Of a stretch of DNA of 36,391 nucleotides, positions 1 to 7,990 are shown piece by piece (positions within the stretch are counted from its first letter, which is position 1; each line of letters opens with the position of its first letter). Where the stretch lies: the NCBI GenBank assembly GCA_016930275.1, contig JAFGHA010000193.1, positions 1 through 36,391 of the forward strand, given 5' to 3'. The notes under the pieces were generated by a model that did no database searches, was not told the origin of the DNA, and saw nothing but the letters and a program-made list of their open reading frames with translations. The position numbers were made by a program, and so were the translations under genes. This DNA is from Chitinispirillaceae bacterium. Lineage in GTDB: Bacteria > Fibrobacterota > Chitinivibrionia > Chitinivibrionales > Chitinispirillaceae.

Positions 1-230
1 CGGGCGAGCGGGTTACCGAACCATTGCCGGTAAACGGTATGGGGATACTGGTTATTTTCCTTTGTTGTTCCAGTGGTGGCGCGATACTTACCTTCCACCA
101 CCGCACCGGTGGAGAAATCGATAACACCGGAAAGGTGCAGCAGCGAATCTCCTATTATCGACCCGGTGGCGTGTGTTTGATCAACCGATCCCATTAAAAG
201 AATCACTACAATAACTCCGCCAATTCTCAT
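1..230 (-). CDS. Partial secreted protein of unknown function (3' end outside window)
   Basis: An open frame starts at 230 on the minus strand and runs off the left edge, giving 76 codons with no stop. The start is supported by AGGAG at 236-240, five bases before the ATG. The first 20 or so residues form a typical signal peptide: MRIGG, then a hydrophobic run VIVVILLMG, with a likely cleavage after THA. The visible mature part is rich in Gly, Thr and Ser and matches no family I recognise. It lies downstream of the putative glycosidase gene on the same strand but is separated from it by a strong hairpin at 315-346, so it is probably transcribed separately. Secretion is well supported; function is unknown. 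Confidence 0.6.
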   Translation of the reverse strand, partial: MRIGGVIVVILLMGSVDQTHATGSIIGDSLLHLSGVIDFSTGAVVEGKYRATTGTTKENNQYPHTVYRQWFGNPLA

Positions 231-314
231 GGAAACTCCTTGTCTGGTCAATCAAAAGTGTTAATCACTGTTCCGAGGTGTTCAGAATAGTGTGATGGTA
301 CATATATTCGGGTA

Positions 315-346
315 CGGTTACTCACCTGTAAGCAGGTGAGTAACCG
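315..346 (-). terminator. Perfect 14-bp hairpin downstream of the 397-2547 gene
   Basis: Arms CGGTTACTCACCTG (315-328) and CAGGTGAGTAACCG (333-346) are perfectly complementary around a four-base loop. The hairpin begins about 50 bases after the stop of the minus-strand glycosidase gene and lies before the next minus-strand start at 230. No T-tract follows on either strand, so it may be an mRNA 3'-end stabiliser, a factor-dependent terminator or a protein-binding palindrome rather than a classical intrinsic terminator. Confidence 0.5.
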
Positions 347-396
347 GAATCCCGTCAGAAATGGGTCTGTTCCTGATAATTCCCTGAGCTGCAATG

Positions 397-2547
397 TTAC
401 ATGTTGAGGACACGTGCGATAATCGTCCGTTTACCGGCATTTTTTCTGCATACCATATAGAGACCGGTTGTTTTCAAACGGAATTCAAGGTTCCCATAGG
501 CGTTCGGTGTGGAAGTGGCGATAATTTTTCCGTTGGCTGCAATAATTTCAATACTTGACGGTGTTTTTAACGGGGACACGAACATTCTGACAACACCGTT
601 ATACGCGGTCAGCGATTGTATACCCTGGAAGGATTTTCCTGCGATGAAATCTTTTTGTATCGCAACCCCGGTTTCGGGATTACCTTTATCATCCGGAATG
701 ATAAGAACAGTCCAGTCTTCGGTCGGGTCCGCAGGCGGCGTTCCGATGGGAACAACACTTCCCCCGATAAGCAGGTTACCCTGTATCAGTGATTCTCCGG
801 TACGCGGATTGTACCACCATGCCCGCAGTGAATCGGTCGGATTGGTCATCGATATATCGATATTCGCATTTCCACCTTCGGGCAGATATACTACAAAGGG
901 CTGATAACCGTCAAGAGCAAGACAGTAGCCTTCTGCTTCTGATATGATGTCATCATAATTGGTGAGTGTGGCTAACTGGTTGTAAAGCAGTATCTCGAAT
1001 TCATTTTCAAGAAGATATTTTCTGAAAAAATTCTCGGCATGACGGTAGTAACTCCAGAGATTCTCGTAGCTTCTGAAGTTTTCACAGGTAAGATCCGCTT
1101 CTGAACCGAAATAATACGATACTCCGGCTCCTTTTGCCATGAGATTGCCCCAGAGAACGTATTTTCTGATATCGTCCTGACTTGGTGGACCGGCTACACC
1201 GTCGGCGGGAACGCCGGTCTCTTTTGGCAGTTGACAATCGCTGGTAACGGTCCGCAGTCTCGGGTTGACGCCGACCCACTCATACGAGGCGAGGGAGTCA
1301 ACCAGCTTTTTTGTTTTCGTATGGACATCCTGATAGCCGGATTGAAGAGAAGCCCCTGAAATCCAGGTGGAATCATTGGAATAGAGCGGCTGAAGCAGAT
1401 CTTCCGCACCCTCGGGAACAGGGAGCACTATCGAGCGGGATGGGTGCTGGTGCGGGTCGGTGGAATGGATGTATTCCGCTGCCGAAAGCTGTTGCTCAAG
1501 CGACAAACCGTTTTCGTCACCAAGATTCCACATGACTCCGAGACAATGGGCATACCGGGCGATCAGCTCCCGGTAATAGAGTATGCGTGTGGTGTCGAGG
1601 TCACCGTTATCAAGCAATGTCTGGTTTGCCGCCATTTGCGTGCGGAGTTCAACAACCATACCCTTGCTGTTCGCATGCTGGAATACTTTCAACCACTGGT
1701 CCAGTTTCGAGCAGTCAAACCGTTTGAGGTTATCGGGTGAACTATACGGGTAGATGCTGCTGTCGGGGCTGCCGAGCGTCAATGTATTAAAGGAGATGGT
1801 ATTCACACCCTGGCCGGCCAGGTAGTTAATTGCACCGATAATCCCCTTGCCTTTTTCTTCCCCTCCCCAGGTGGGGTCACCTTCCATCCAGTCCGCAACG
1901 TGGTCGGTAAATGTTTTTGTATACGTTCCCGCAGGTGTATTGTCAAAATCCGCATAATCAAGAAAATTGGAGGGCGATGCGGTGCCGGTTTTTAGAAAGA
2001 TCTTTTTTTCGGAAAAACCGTTTTTAACCAGGACGAAATGGTTTTTGTATTTATCGATATCAAGTCTTCCGAGTGCTTTGAGGTCAGGCGGAGAATCATT
2101 TCCCTCCTGTTTGAATTCGAAGGTACCGGTATCTCCGTCAACTCCTTCAACGGGAACGCCATCGGCGGTATCATTGGTAAGGGCCACATTCGGTCCCGTC
2201 CGGAAATACACCTTGTAAAAGTGGGCGCCCGGCCACTGCGGCGTGAAGTGGGCTTTCCATACGTTGCCGGAATCCGCTCCAGTTTCACCGGCATTGCCGT
2301 CGGCGGCATAATAGCCGGGAACAGTGTATTTTTCTGCGCCGGAGAGCATATACTGAAAGTAAACTAGTAATTTATAATCGGTAAAGGGGTTGACATCACC
2401 CGATTCCGAGAGACCCGGTCCTTTGATCGTAAACGTCATCGTGTGACGATCAGTTGTATCTCCAGAGATGATGACGTTGGGATTATCACTTGCAATGGAG
2501 GCAAAAAAGCATCCGGTCAATAACAGAATTAAAAGTGAGGTACGCAT
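397..2547 (-). CDS. Secreted DUF5060-type putative glycoside hydrolase with C-terminal sorting-like tail
   Basis: The 716-residue protein has a perfect AGGAGG at 2553-2558 just before the ATG. Residues 1-20 are a signal peptide; LTGC at 10-13 also resembles a lipobox. Residues 25-145 look like the DUF5060 beta-sandwich (NPFTDY at 53-58, VPGYY at 76-80, then FTP and WPG). Residues 160-510 look like a TIM-barrel glycosidase, with WNLGDEN at 340-346 as a probable catalytic-acid strand and YYFGSEADL near 478-485. Residues 570-620 (WWYNPRTG, then WTVLIIP) resemble the collagen-binding-like sandwich that often ends such enzymes. The last 80 residues (NGKIIA, GLYMV) resemble a type IX secretion C-terminal domain. 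In homologues as I remember them, a conserved acidic pair lies near residue 423; here that stretch reads EWVGVNPRL, so activity or specificity may differ. Substrate is unknown; plant or algal polysaccharide is inferred from the GH127 genes across the spacer. Confidence 0.75.
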   Translation of the reverse strand: MRTSLLILLLTGCFFASIASDNPNVIISGDTTDRHTMTFTIKGPGLSESGDVNPFTDYKLLVYFQYMLSGAEKYTVPGYYAADGNAGETGADSGNVWKAHFTPQWPGAHFYKVYFRTGPNVALTNDTADGVPVEGVDGDTGTFEFKQEGNDSPPDLKALGRLDIDKYKNHFVLVKNGFSEKKIFLKTGTASPSNFLDYADFDNTPAGTYTKTFTDHVADWMEGDPTWGGEEKGKGIIGAINYLAGQGVNTISFNTLTLGSPDSSIYPYSSPDNLKRFDCSKLDQWLKVFQHANSKGMVVELRTQMAANQTLLDNGDLDTTRILYYRELIARYAHCLGVMWNLGDENGLSLEQQLSAAEYIHSTDPHQHPSRSIVLPVPEGAEDLLQPLYSNDSTWISGASLQSGYQDVHTKTKKLVDSLASYEWVGVNPRLRTVTSDCQLPKETGVPADGVAGPPSQDDIRKYVLWGNLMAKGAGVSYYFGSEADLTCENFRSYENLWSYYRHAENFFRKYLLENEFEILLYNQLATLTNYDDIISEAEGYCLALDGYQPFVVYLPEGGNANIDISMTNPTDSLRAWWYNPRTGESLIQGNLLIGGSVVPIGTPPADPTEDWTVLIIPDDKGNPETGVAIQKDFIAGKSFQGIQSLTAYNGVVRMFVSPLKTPSSIEIIAANGKIIATSTPNAYGNLEFRLKTTGLYMVCRKNAGKRTIIARVLNM

Positions 2548-2604
2548 TCAATCCTCCTGTACCGTTAGGGTGTTTGCAGTATTCAATACATTGTATTTCA
2601 ATAA

Positions 2605-2610
2605 ATTATA
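2605..2610 (-). promoter_or_regulatory. Candidate -10 box for the DUF5060 gene
   Basis: The minus strand reads TATAAT, a perfect -10 hexamer, about 58 bases before the ATG at 2547. No recognisable -35 hexamer lies 16-18 bases upstream. If used, this promoter would probably depend on an activator. Confidence 0.4.
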
Positions 2611-2774
2611 ACGATAATTATGTTATGGCCGACGGTTACTTTGCCTGTGGAATCGTAATGGATAAAGTAGCGATCTGAGCAAACGCTGAAAACGATACCG
2701 GTCCCCTGTTCTTCCCGGATAATATAACCACAATCTGAAGGTGGCGGCAAGGTTATTTGAGGTGTATATTCATA

Positions 2775-2799
2775 TTCTGTATACGATGCGTATACGGAA
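2775..2799. promoter_or_regulatory. GTATAC palindrome, operator candidate 1
   Basis: Arms TTCTGTATACG (2775-2785) and CGTATACGGAA (2789-2799) flank ATG and match at 10 of 11 positions. The same core, CGTATAC around three central bases, recurs at 3083-3105. The site lies about 165 bases upstream of the candidate -10 box of the minus-strand glycosidase gene. Confidence 0.6.
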
Positions 2800-3082
2800 C
2801 GTGTTGTAACATATTGAATTTAATGGTAAAAAAATATGTCACACATCTTTTACGTATATTTTGTATACTAGATGGTATGGTATGAAAATTATATAGATGC
2901 ACTGGACCACGTTCAAACTATTATTTGCATTCAGCGGTACAAAAAGAATGCCCGCATTCATTAAAATTCCACCGCATTAAGAAATTGTTATCGCTGACGC
3001 GTCGGGGTGTAGTATACACTTCTGCTTTAATTAATTGATAATAAAAATATTAATCTTTTTATATCAATCTATTACAGATTAA

Positions 3083-3105
3083 TCTGTATACGTTTCGTAT
3101 ACAGA
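3083..3105. promoter_or_regulatory. GTATAC palindrome, operator candidate 2
   Basis: Arms TCTGTATACG (3083-3092) and CGTATACAGA (3096-3105) are perfectly complementary around TTT. It ends 67 bases before the start of the regulator gene, a position suited to autoregulation. A weak promoter (TTGATA at 3035-3040 with TTTATA at 3058-3063) would place this palindrome just downstream of the transcription start, where a bound repressor would block transcription. Confidence 0.6.
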
Positions 3106-3172
3106 ATTTCAAAAGTAACCATTTTTTTAACGGACACCAGCATATCTGGGGTATATATTACTAAGTATCTTT

Positions 3173-4021
3173 ATGAACTCGATTTTTTCATACATTAATT
3201 ACCGTCTATTCCTTAAAGATTACTACGAGGAGCATAAAAAGACCTCTCGGGTATTTTCCTACCGTTATTTTGCTCAGAAGGCGGGTATCAATTCGCCCAA
3301 CTTTCTCAAGCAGATTATTGAATCTAAACGGAATCTTACCAGCCTTACCATCGATAAGTTCATATCCGCCCTCAAACTGAGTGAAAAGGAATCGCTTTTT
3401 TTCAGGCATCTTGTGCTGTTCAATCAGGCGAAATCCGCTCAGGACAAACAGCAGCATTATACGGTAATGCTGTCAATGATGCATACGGTGAAAGAACAAC
3501 GGTTGAGTGCCCTGCAGCATGAATATTACAATCACTGGTATGTGCCGGTTGTTCGTGAAATGGTAAGTCTTCATAATTTCAAGGGTGATTATAAAACTCT
3601 TGCAGCGGCAGTGGTGCCTGCAATCGGGGTGCGCGAAGCCCGGTTCGCGGTCAAACTGCTCATGAAACTGGGAATGATAGAACAGTTGTCAGACGGAACC
3701 TATCGGCAGACGGCTTCGGCGATTTTGTCCAACAGTGGCGTGGCGCGAATGGCAGTGCGCACCTTCAACCGGGAGATGCTCAGAAAAGCCGAGCTTGCAC
3801 TGGATACTATTCCGGTTGAGGATCGGCAGATCTATGGGGTTACTGTTGGTGTTTCAAAGGAGTGTTATGATGTTCTTGCGGCTGAGATGGCGGCATTCAG
3901 GGACCGCGTAGTGGCTATTGTCAATTCCGATAAAGCCTCCGACCGGGTTTATCAGTTGCATCTGCAGCTTTTTCCTCTCAGCCGTAAGCTTGATTCCGGT
4001 GAGAAAAAGGGGGAAAGGTAG
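3173..4021 (+). CDS. TIGR02147 / DUF4423-family putative transcriptional regulator
   Basis: The 282-residue soluble protein has the hallmark N-terminus of the family: a YINYRLFLKDYYEEHKK stretch at 7-23, then FSYRYFAQKAGI at 28-39, SPNFLKQII and SKRNLT, which together look like a helix-turn-helix. LVLFNQAKSAQDK at 80-92 and the YYNHWYVPVVREMV stretch follow, then a C-terminal DUF4423-like region. It has no signal peptide or membrane segment. The upstream ribosome-binding site is poor. It is separated from the next gene by a single base (stop at 4019-4021, ATG at 4023), so the two are almost certainly translationally coupled. The family is abundant in Fibrobacter and presumed to be regulatory. 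The GTATAC palindrome 67 bases upstream is its most likely binding site, which is inference. Confidence 0.85.
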   Translation: MNSIFSYINYRLFLKDYYEEHKKTSRVFSYRYFAQKAGINSPNFLKQIIESKRNLTSLTIDKFISALKLSEKESLFFRHLVLFNQAKSAQDKQQHYTVMLSMMHTVKEQRLSALQHEYYNHWYVPVVREMVSLHNFKGDYKTLAAAVVPAIGVREARFAVKLLMKLGMIEQLSDGTYRQTASAILSNSGVARMAVRTFNREMLRKAELALDTIPVEDRQIYGVTVGVSKECYDVLAAEMAAFRDRVVAIVNSDKASDRVYQLHLQLFPLSRKLDSGEKKGER

Positions 4022-4022
4022 T

Positions 4023-5699
4023 ATGATGTTTCGAGATACGGCACTTCTGTGTATCTGTCTTATGGCTGCAGGCCATCTTTCCTGCACTGTTACCAGTCCA
4101 GATGAGATTGCCGGCGGCAGCAGTTCAACGGATAACGGGAAAATAGTCGGTGTAATACACGGGGAAAATGGTAAGCCTGCACCGAATACGCAGGTATCGC
4201 TTCGCTCTTCGCTGTTTAAACCAAATCAGGATACCGCCGACCCTTCGATTGATACCACCGATTCGGATGGACGTTATGAATTTGACAGTCTTTCGGAAGG
4301 TATGTACACGATCGAGGCCGTCGCGCTCGAAAGTCGCTCCCGTACCCTGATTCCCGCCGTCATGGTTGATACCAGCACGACATTCGCGACTTCCGCAGCT
4401 CTTGCGCCGCCGGGCGCATTGCAGGTTGAGGTGCCGAACTGTACCACTGAGTCATGTTATGTGTACATTCCCGGTACATCCCTGTACGGTATCGTTCGTA
4501 ACGGAATCGGGTTCATCGATTCGGTTCCGGCGGGAGTGATACCTGCGGTGTATTATGCAAATATGTCGGATCCGGAAGAAATTCATACTGTGAAAACAGG
4601 TATAACCATTGGTACCGGAATCACGCACATAATAAGAGACTTCTCCGCATGGGTGCATACCAGACGAGTGTACCTCAATACGACGGCGAATGGTGCGGCT
4701 ATTTCGGAACACGTATATGAATTCCCGGTGCTGGTTCGTTTGTCAGGTGAGAACTTCGATTTTTCAGCCGCTCAAACTGATGGAAGTGATATCCGGTTCC
4801 GGAAAACTGATGATACTCCGTTGCCGTACGAAATTGAACGCTGGGACCCGGTAGGCGAGGTGGCTGAAGTATGGGTTATGGTGGATACGGTATACGGCAA
4901 TGACAGTACTCATTTCTTTCTGATGTACTGGGGAAATAGTGCCGCGTCTTCCGAGTCGAACAGTGGGGCGGTATTCGATACCGCGAACGGGTATGAAGGT
5001 GTCTGGCATCTCGCGGGAAAAGGTGATGCCGTCGCATTTGACGCCACCGTGAATCATTACGATGGAACACCATATGGTATGACGGAAGCATCGGAAGTAG
5101 CCGGCGCGATCGGCACGTCAAAGGCGTTTAACGGCAGCGTGAGTTACCTCGCTATGGAAGGTACCTCCGACAGTAAACTGGATTTCCCGCAGAACGGAAC
5201 GTACACCATATCGGTATGGGCTTATGCGGATACTATCGATTCACTCTACCGGGCGATTGCCGGTAAAGGGCATGAACAGTATTACATGCAGTTCAAGGGT
5301 CTGGGAGAAAACCGGGCCACCTGGGAATTCGTTGAGTTTCAGGATGGTCGCGGATGGGAGTATACCGAAGATTCGGTGCCACCCGCTCCGGGGGCACGAC
5401 AATGGATTCATCTTGTCGGTGTACGTGATGGGAGAAACCAGCGGTTGTATATAAATGGCGAACTGGTGGTTGATACCGCATCACTCATGGAGGGGAAGTA
5501 TAACCGGGTCACTACGGACAATTTCCTCATCGGGCGATACGCGCGTTCGGTCACCATTCCGTACCGGCAGGGGTTTTCCTATTTTCACGGACGGATCGAT
5601 GAGGTTCGGGTGAAAAGTCGCGCGTTGACCGCTGATCGAATTCGATTGAATTATATGAATCAGAAGGCTGACGACGCACTGGTCAGCATCCGGCAATGA
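4023..5699 (+). CDS. Lipoprotein with carboxypeptidase-regulatory-like, DUF2341 and LamG domains
   Basis: I start this 558-residue protein at ATG 4023, one base after the regulator stop, because GGGGGAAAGG precedes it and it yields a lipoprotein signal (LLCICLMAAGHLSC, Cys at 21). The frame is open further upstream, but that part lies inside the regulator gene. Residues 38-105 are a carboxypeptidase-regulatory-like sandwich (GKIVGVIHGENGKPAP, then DSDGRYEFDSL and GMYTIEA). Residues 215-320 match DUF2341 (FPVLVRL, DIRFR, PYEIERW, MYWGN). Residues 325-535 are a LamG / concanavalin-type lectin fold (GVWHL, YTISVWAY, WIHLVGVRDG, LYINGE, FLIGRY, GRIDEVRV). It is probably anchored at the cell surface and binds glycan. 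Placement directly after the regulator and before two GH127 enzymes suggests a binding or sensing role, which is inference. Confidence 0.8.
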   Translation: MMFRDTALLCICLMAAGHLSCTVTSPDEIAGGSSSTDNGKIVGVIHGENGKPAPNTQVSLRSSLFKPNQDTADPSIDTTDSDGRYEFDSLSEGMYTIEAVALESRSRTLIPAVMVDTSTTFATSAALAPPGALQVEVPNCTTESCYVYIPGTSLYGIVRNGIGFIDSVPAGVIPAVYYANMSDPEEIHTVKTGITIGTGITHIIRDFSAWVHTRRVYLNTTANGAAISEHVYEFPVLVRLSGENFDFSAAQTDGSDIRFRKTDDTPLPYEIERWDPVGEVAEVWVMVDTVYGNDSTHFFLMYWGNSAASSESNSGAVFDTANGYEGVWHLAGKGDAVAFDATVNHYDGTPYGMTEASEVAGAIGTSKAFNGSVSYLAMEGTSDSKLDFPQNGTYTISVWAYADTIDSLYRAIAGKGHEQYYMQFKGLGENRATWEFVEFQDGRGWEYTEDSVPPAPGARQWIHLVGVRDGRNQRLYINGELVVDTASLMEGKYNRVTTDNFLIGRYARSVTIPYRQGFSYFHGRIDEVRVKSRALTADRIRLNYMNQKADDALVSIRQ

Positions 5700-5739
5700 A
5701 TTGATTAAAAAACAGTTTTTTAACGAAAGGGTGAATAGT

Positions 5740-7947
5740 ATGCGCAGGGGACAAGTATTAACGCTTTTAGTTATGGCCATCGGTTTTTCGGCTATCGTGA
5801 CGGCACAGGATAAGCTTTATAAAAATACGTTTCCTCTGGGGGATGTGACGCTGCTGGAGGGGCCGTTCAAACATGCGGTTGAGGAGAATGCGGAACATCT
5901 GAAGAAATACACCGTTGACCGGTTGCTGTTTCCCTTTCGCAAGGAATCGGGGCTGTCGACTCAGGGGGCGCGTAATTATGTGAACTGGGAAGGCCTTGAC
6001 GGCCATGTGGGTGGCCATTATCTCACTGCATTGGCAATGCAGTATGCGGCTACCGGTGATGCGGAGTGCAAAACCCGCATGGATTATATGGTTGATGAGT
6101 TGAAAAAATGTCAGGATGCGAACGGGAACGATCAGACTTTTGTCGGATACGTGAGCGGCATCCCGGGTGGCAAGGCAATGTGGCGCGAATACAGAACCGG
6201 TAATTTCGGAAGTTATTCCAACCTGTGGGTACCCTGGTACAACATCCATAAAATTTATGCCGGATTAAGGGATGCATGGGCATACGGCGGGAATGAAACC
6301 GCCAAAACCATGTTCCTTGCATTATGTGACTGGGGTCTGGGTATCAATTCCGGACTCAGTGATTCTCAGCTGCAATCCATGATGAGTGTCGGTCTGAAGG
6401 AACAGGGCAGTATCAATGAAATGTATGCGGATGCATACTATATAACCAACAATGAGAAGTATCTGAATTTCGCTAAAAAGTTTTCACACAAGTGGATTCT
6501 TGATCCCATGGCCTCGGGCAGGGACATGCTGGACAACAATCATGCGAATGCACAGGCGGCAAAGGGTGTGGGATTTCAACGTATCGGTGAAGTCGGTGAT
6601 GACGATTATTATCATCGGGCGGCGGATTTTTTCTGGGAGACGGTGGTAACAAAAAAAAGTATCGCCATTGGTGGTAACAGCGAAGATGAATATTTCAAGT
6701 CACCAAACGCCTGGATGGAATTCATTCAGGAGCGAAACGGTGTTGAAACATGCAATACCTACAACATGCTGAAAATCACCGAAGGACTTTTTCGACAGAA
6801 TCCCGACGCGAAATACGCCGACTTTTATGAACGTGCACTTTACAATCATATCCTTTCGACTCAGCATCCCGACCATGGCGGGTATGTCTATTTCACGCCG
6901 ACCCACCCAGGACATTACCGTGTCTATTCAGCACCTGATGTCGCCATGTGGTGCTGTGTCGGCAGCGGTATGGAAAACCACAACAAATACGGGGAATTCA
7001 TTTACACGCACACTGACGATGCACTGTATGTCAATTTGTTCATCGCTTCGGAACTGGACTGGAAAGATAAAGGGATTACTATCCGTCAGGAAACTGAATT
7101 CCCCGATGAAGAGATGAGCGTGCTGACCGTTGGCGTCGATGCGCCGACACAGTTCAAACTGCGTATCCGGCATCCCTACTGGGCGACCAGGGGGGGAATG
7201 GTGGTATTTGCCGGGGGGGATACGATCGGACTGGATTCGGAACCGAGTTCCTATATCGAGGTGGAGAGGACATGGAACGACGGCGACGTCGTGACAATCG
7301 TGATGAAAATGAACTGGGCCATCGAGCCGTTGAACAATGTTCCATCGTGGATTGCCATCAGGCGTGGGCCTATTGTCATGGGCGCGAAAACGAGCAGCAA
7401 TGACATGCCTGGACTTATCGCCGGTGATGCCCGCTTCGGTCACTCGCCGGGTGGCACACTTCCTGATCCCAATTCAGCCCCGAAACTTCGCATCAACGGT
7501 GCGACCTTCGGTAATGAGTTTACGCAGGTTGACAATGAACCGATGCGGTATCGTGCTCCGGGCATTTTTCAGAACAGCGCCAACGGTAACATGGTGTTTG
7601 AACCGTTCTTTCGTATTCACGATTCACGCTATATAATGTACTGGAATGCGACGGTCAACGGTGATATCGTGGAAGCCCGGGTGTTACCGGAAAAAAAGCA
7701 GCCTGCGGATCTGCGCATTAGGCGGATGAACGGAAAAACGCTTTTTTTATTCGCCTCGGTTGATCCGTCGCGGCGTGTACTCCTGTATAACTTTTCCGGA
7801 CGGAAAGTAGCCGATATCGCTGCTTCCGCAAAGTCAGTTGAACTACACTATGGTAATGAGCGTATCGGACTGAGCAACGGCATGTATACGATGGAGATCG
7901 TATCGCAGGGGCGGCGTTTTTCGGAAAAATTGTGTGTAAGTAAATAA
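5740..7947 (+). CDS. Secreted GH127-family beta-L-arabinofuranosidase-like enzyme, copy 1
   Basis: The 735-residue protein starts at ATG 5740, behind GAAAGG, rather than at the upstream TTG. It has a signal peptide ending VTA-Q near residue 22. GH127 hallmarks are VGGHYLTALAMQYAATGD (90-107), WVPWYNIHKIYAGLRDA (163-179) and GGNSEDEYF (311-319). VETCNTYNMLK at 335-345 and MWCCVGSGMENH at 403-414 follow. By comparison with the characterised bifidobacterial HypBA1, Glu336, Cys338, Cys405 and Cys406 would form the zinc-thiolate site, with Cys405 as nucleophile and Glu317 as a likely acid/base. The C-terminal 75 residues (RRVLLYNFSGRKVADI, GMYTMEIV, SEKLCVSK) resemble a type IX secretion sorting domain. 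The gene lies 40 bases after the lipoprotein gene in the same operon. The precise arabinofuranosyl linkage cannot be read from sequence. Confidence 0.85.
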   Translation: MRRGQVLTLLVMAIGFSAIVTAQDKLYKNTFPLGDVTLLEGPFKHAVEENAEHLKKYTVDRLLFPFRKESGLSTQGARNYVNWEGLDGHVGGHYLTALAMQYAATGDAECKTRMDYMVDELKKCQDANGNDQTFVGYVSGIPGGKAMWREYRTGNFGSYSNLWVPWYNIHKIYAGLRDAWAYGGNETAKTMFLALCDWGLGINSGLSDSQLQSMMSVGLKEQGSINEMYADAYYITNNEKYLNFAKKFSHKWILDPMASGRDMLDNNHANAQAAKGVGFQRIGEVGDDDYYHRAADFFWETVVTKKSIAIGGNSEDEYFKSPNAWMEFIQERNGVETCNTYNMLKITEGLFRQNPDAKYADFYERALYNHILSTQHPDHGGYVYFTPTHPGHYRVYSAPDVAMWCCVGSGMENHNKYGEFIYTHTDDALYVNLFIASELDWKDKGITIRQETEFPDEEMSVLTVGVDAPTQFKLRIRHPYWATRGGMVVFAGGDTIGLDSEPSSYIEVERTWNDGDVVTIVMKMNWAIEPLNNVPSWIAIRRGPIVMGAKTSSNDMPGLIAGDARFGHSPGGTLPDPNSAPKLRINGATFGNEFTQVDNEPMRYRAPGIFQNSANGNMVFEPFFRIHDSRYIMYWNATVNGDIVEARVLPEKKQPADLRIRRMNGKTLFLFASVDPSRRVLLYNFSGRKVADIAASAKSVELHYGNERIGLSNGMYTMEIVSQGRRFSEKLCVSK

Positions 7948-7990
7948 CCGTAATTCGTCGAGAGGGGAGCGCTGAGAAAGGATGGTTGGT

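Larger units (their letters stand above)
2548..3172. other. Divergent regulatory spacer, no gene
   Basis: This AT-rich 625-base spacer separates the minus-strand glycosidase from the plus-strand regulator operon. It contains six GTATAC hexamers (starting at 2779, 2790, 2863, 3012, 3086 and 3097), four of them arranged as two palindromes. An 8-bp inverted repeat (ATTAATCT at 3049-3056, AGATTAAT at 3076-3083) abuts the second palindrome. I see no convincing coding frame or RNA gene in it. Confidence 0.6.

Noticed and set aside
3918-4022. Longer N-terminus for the DUF2341 lipoprotein
   Set aside because: It would lie inside the regulator gene and would hide the lipoprotein signal that begins at 4023.
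5701-5739. TTG start for GH127 copy 1
   Set aside because: The ATG at 5740 has a better ribosome-binding site and gives an N-terminus parallel to copy 2.
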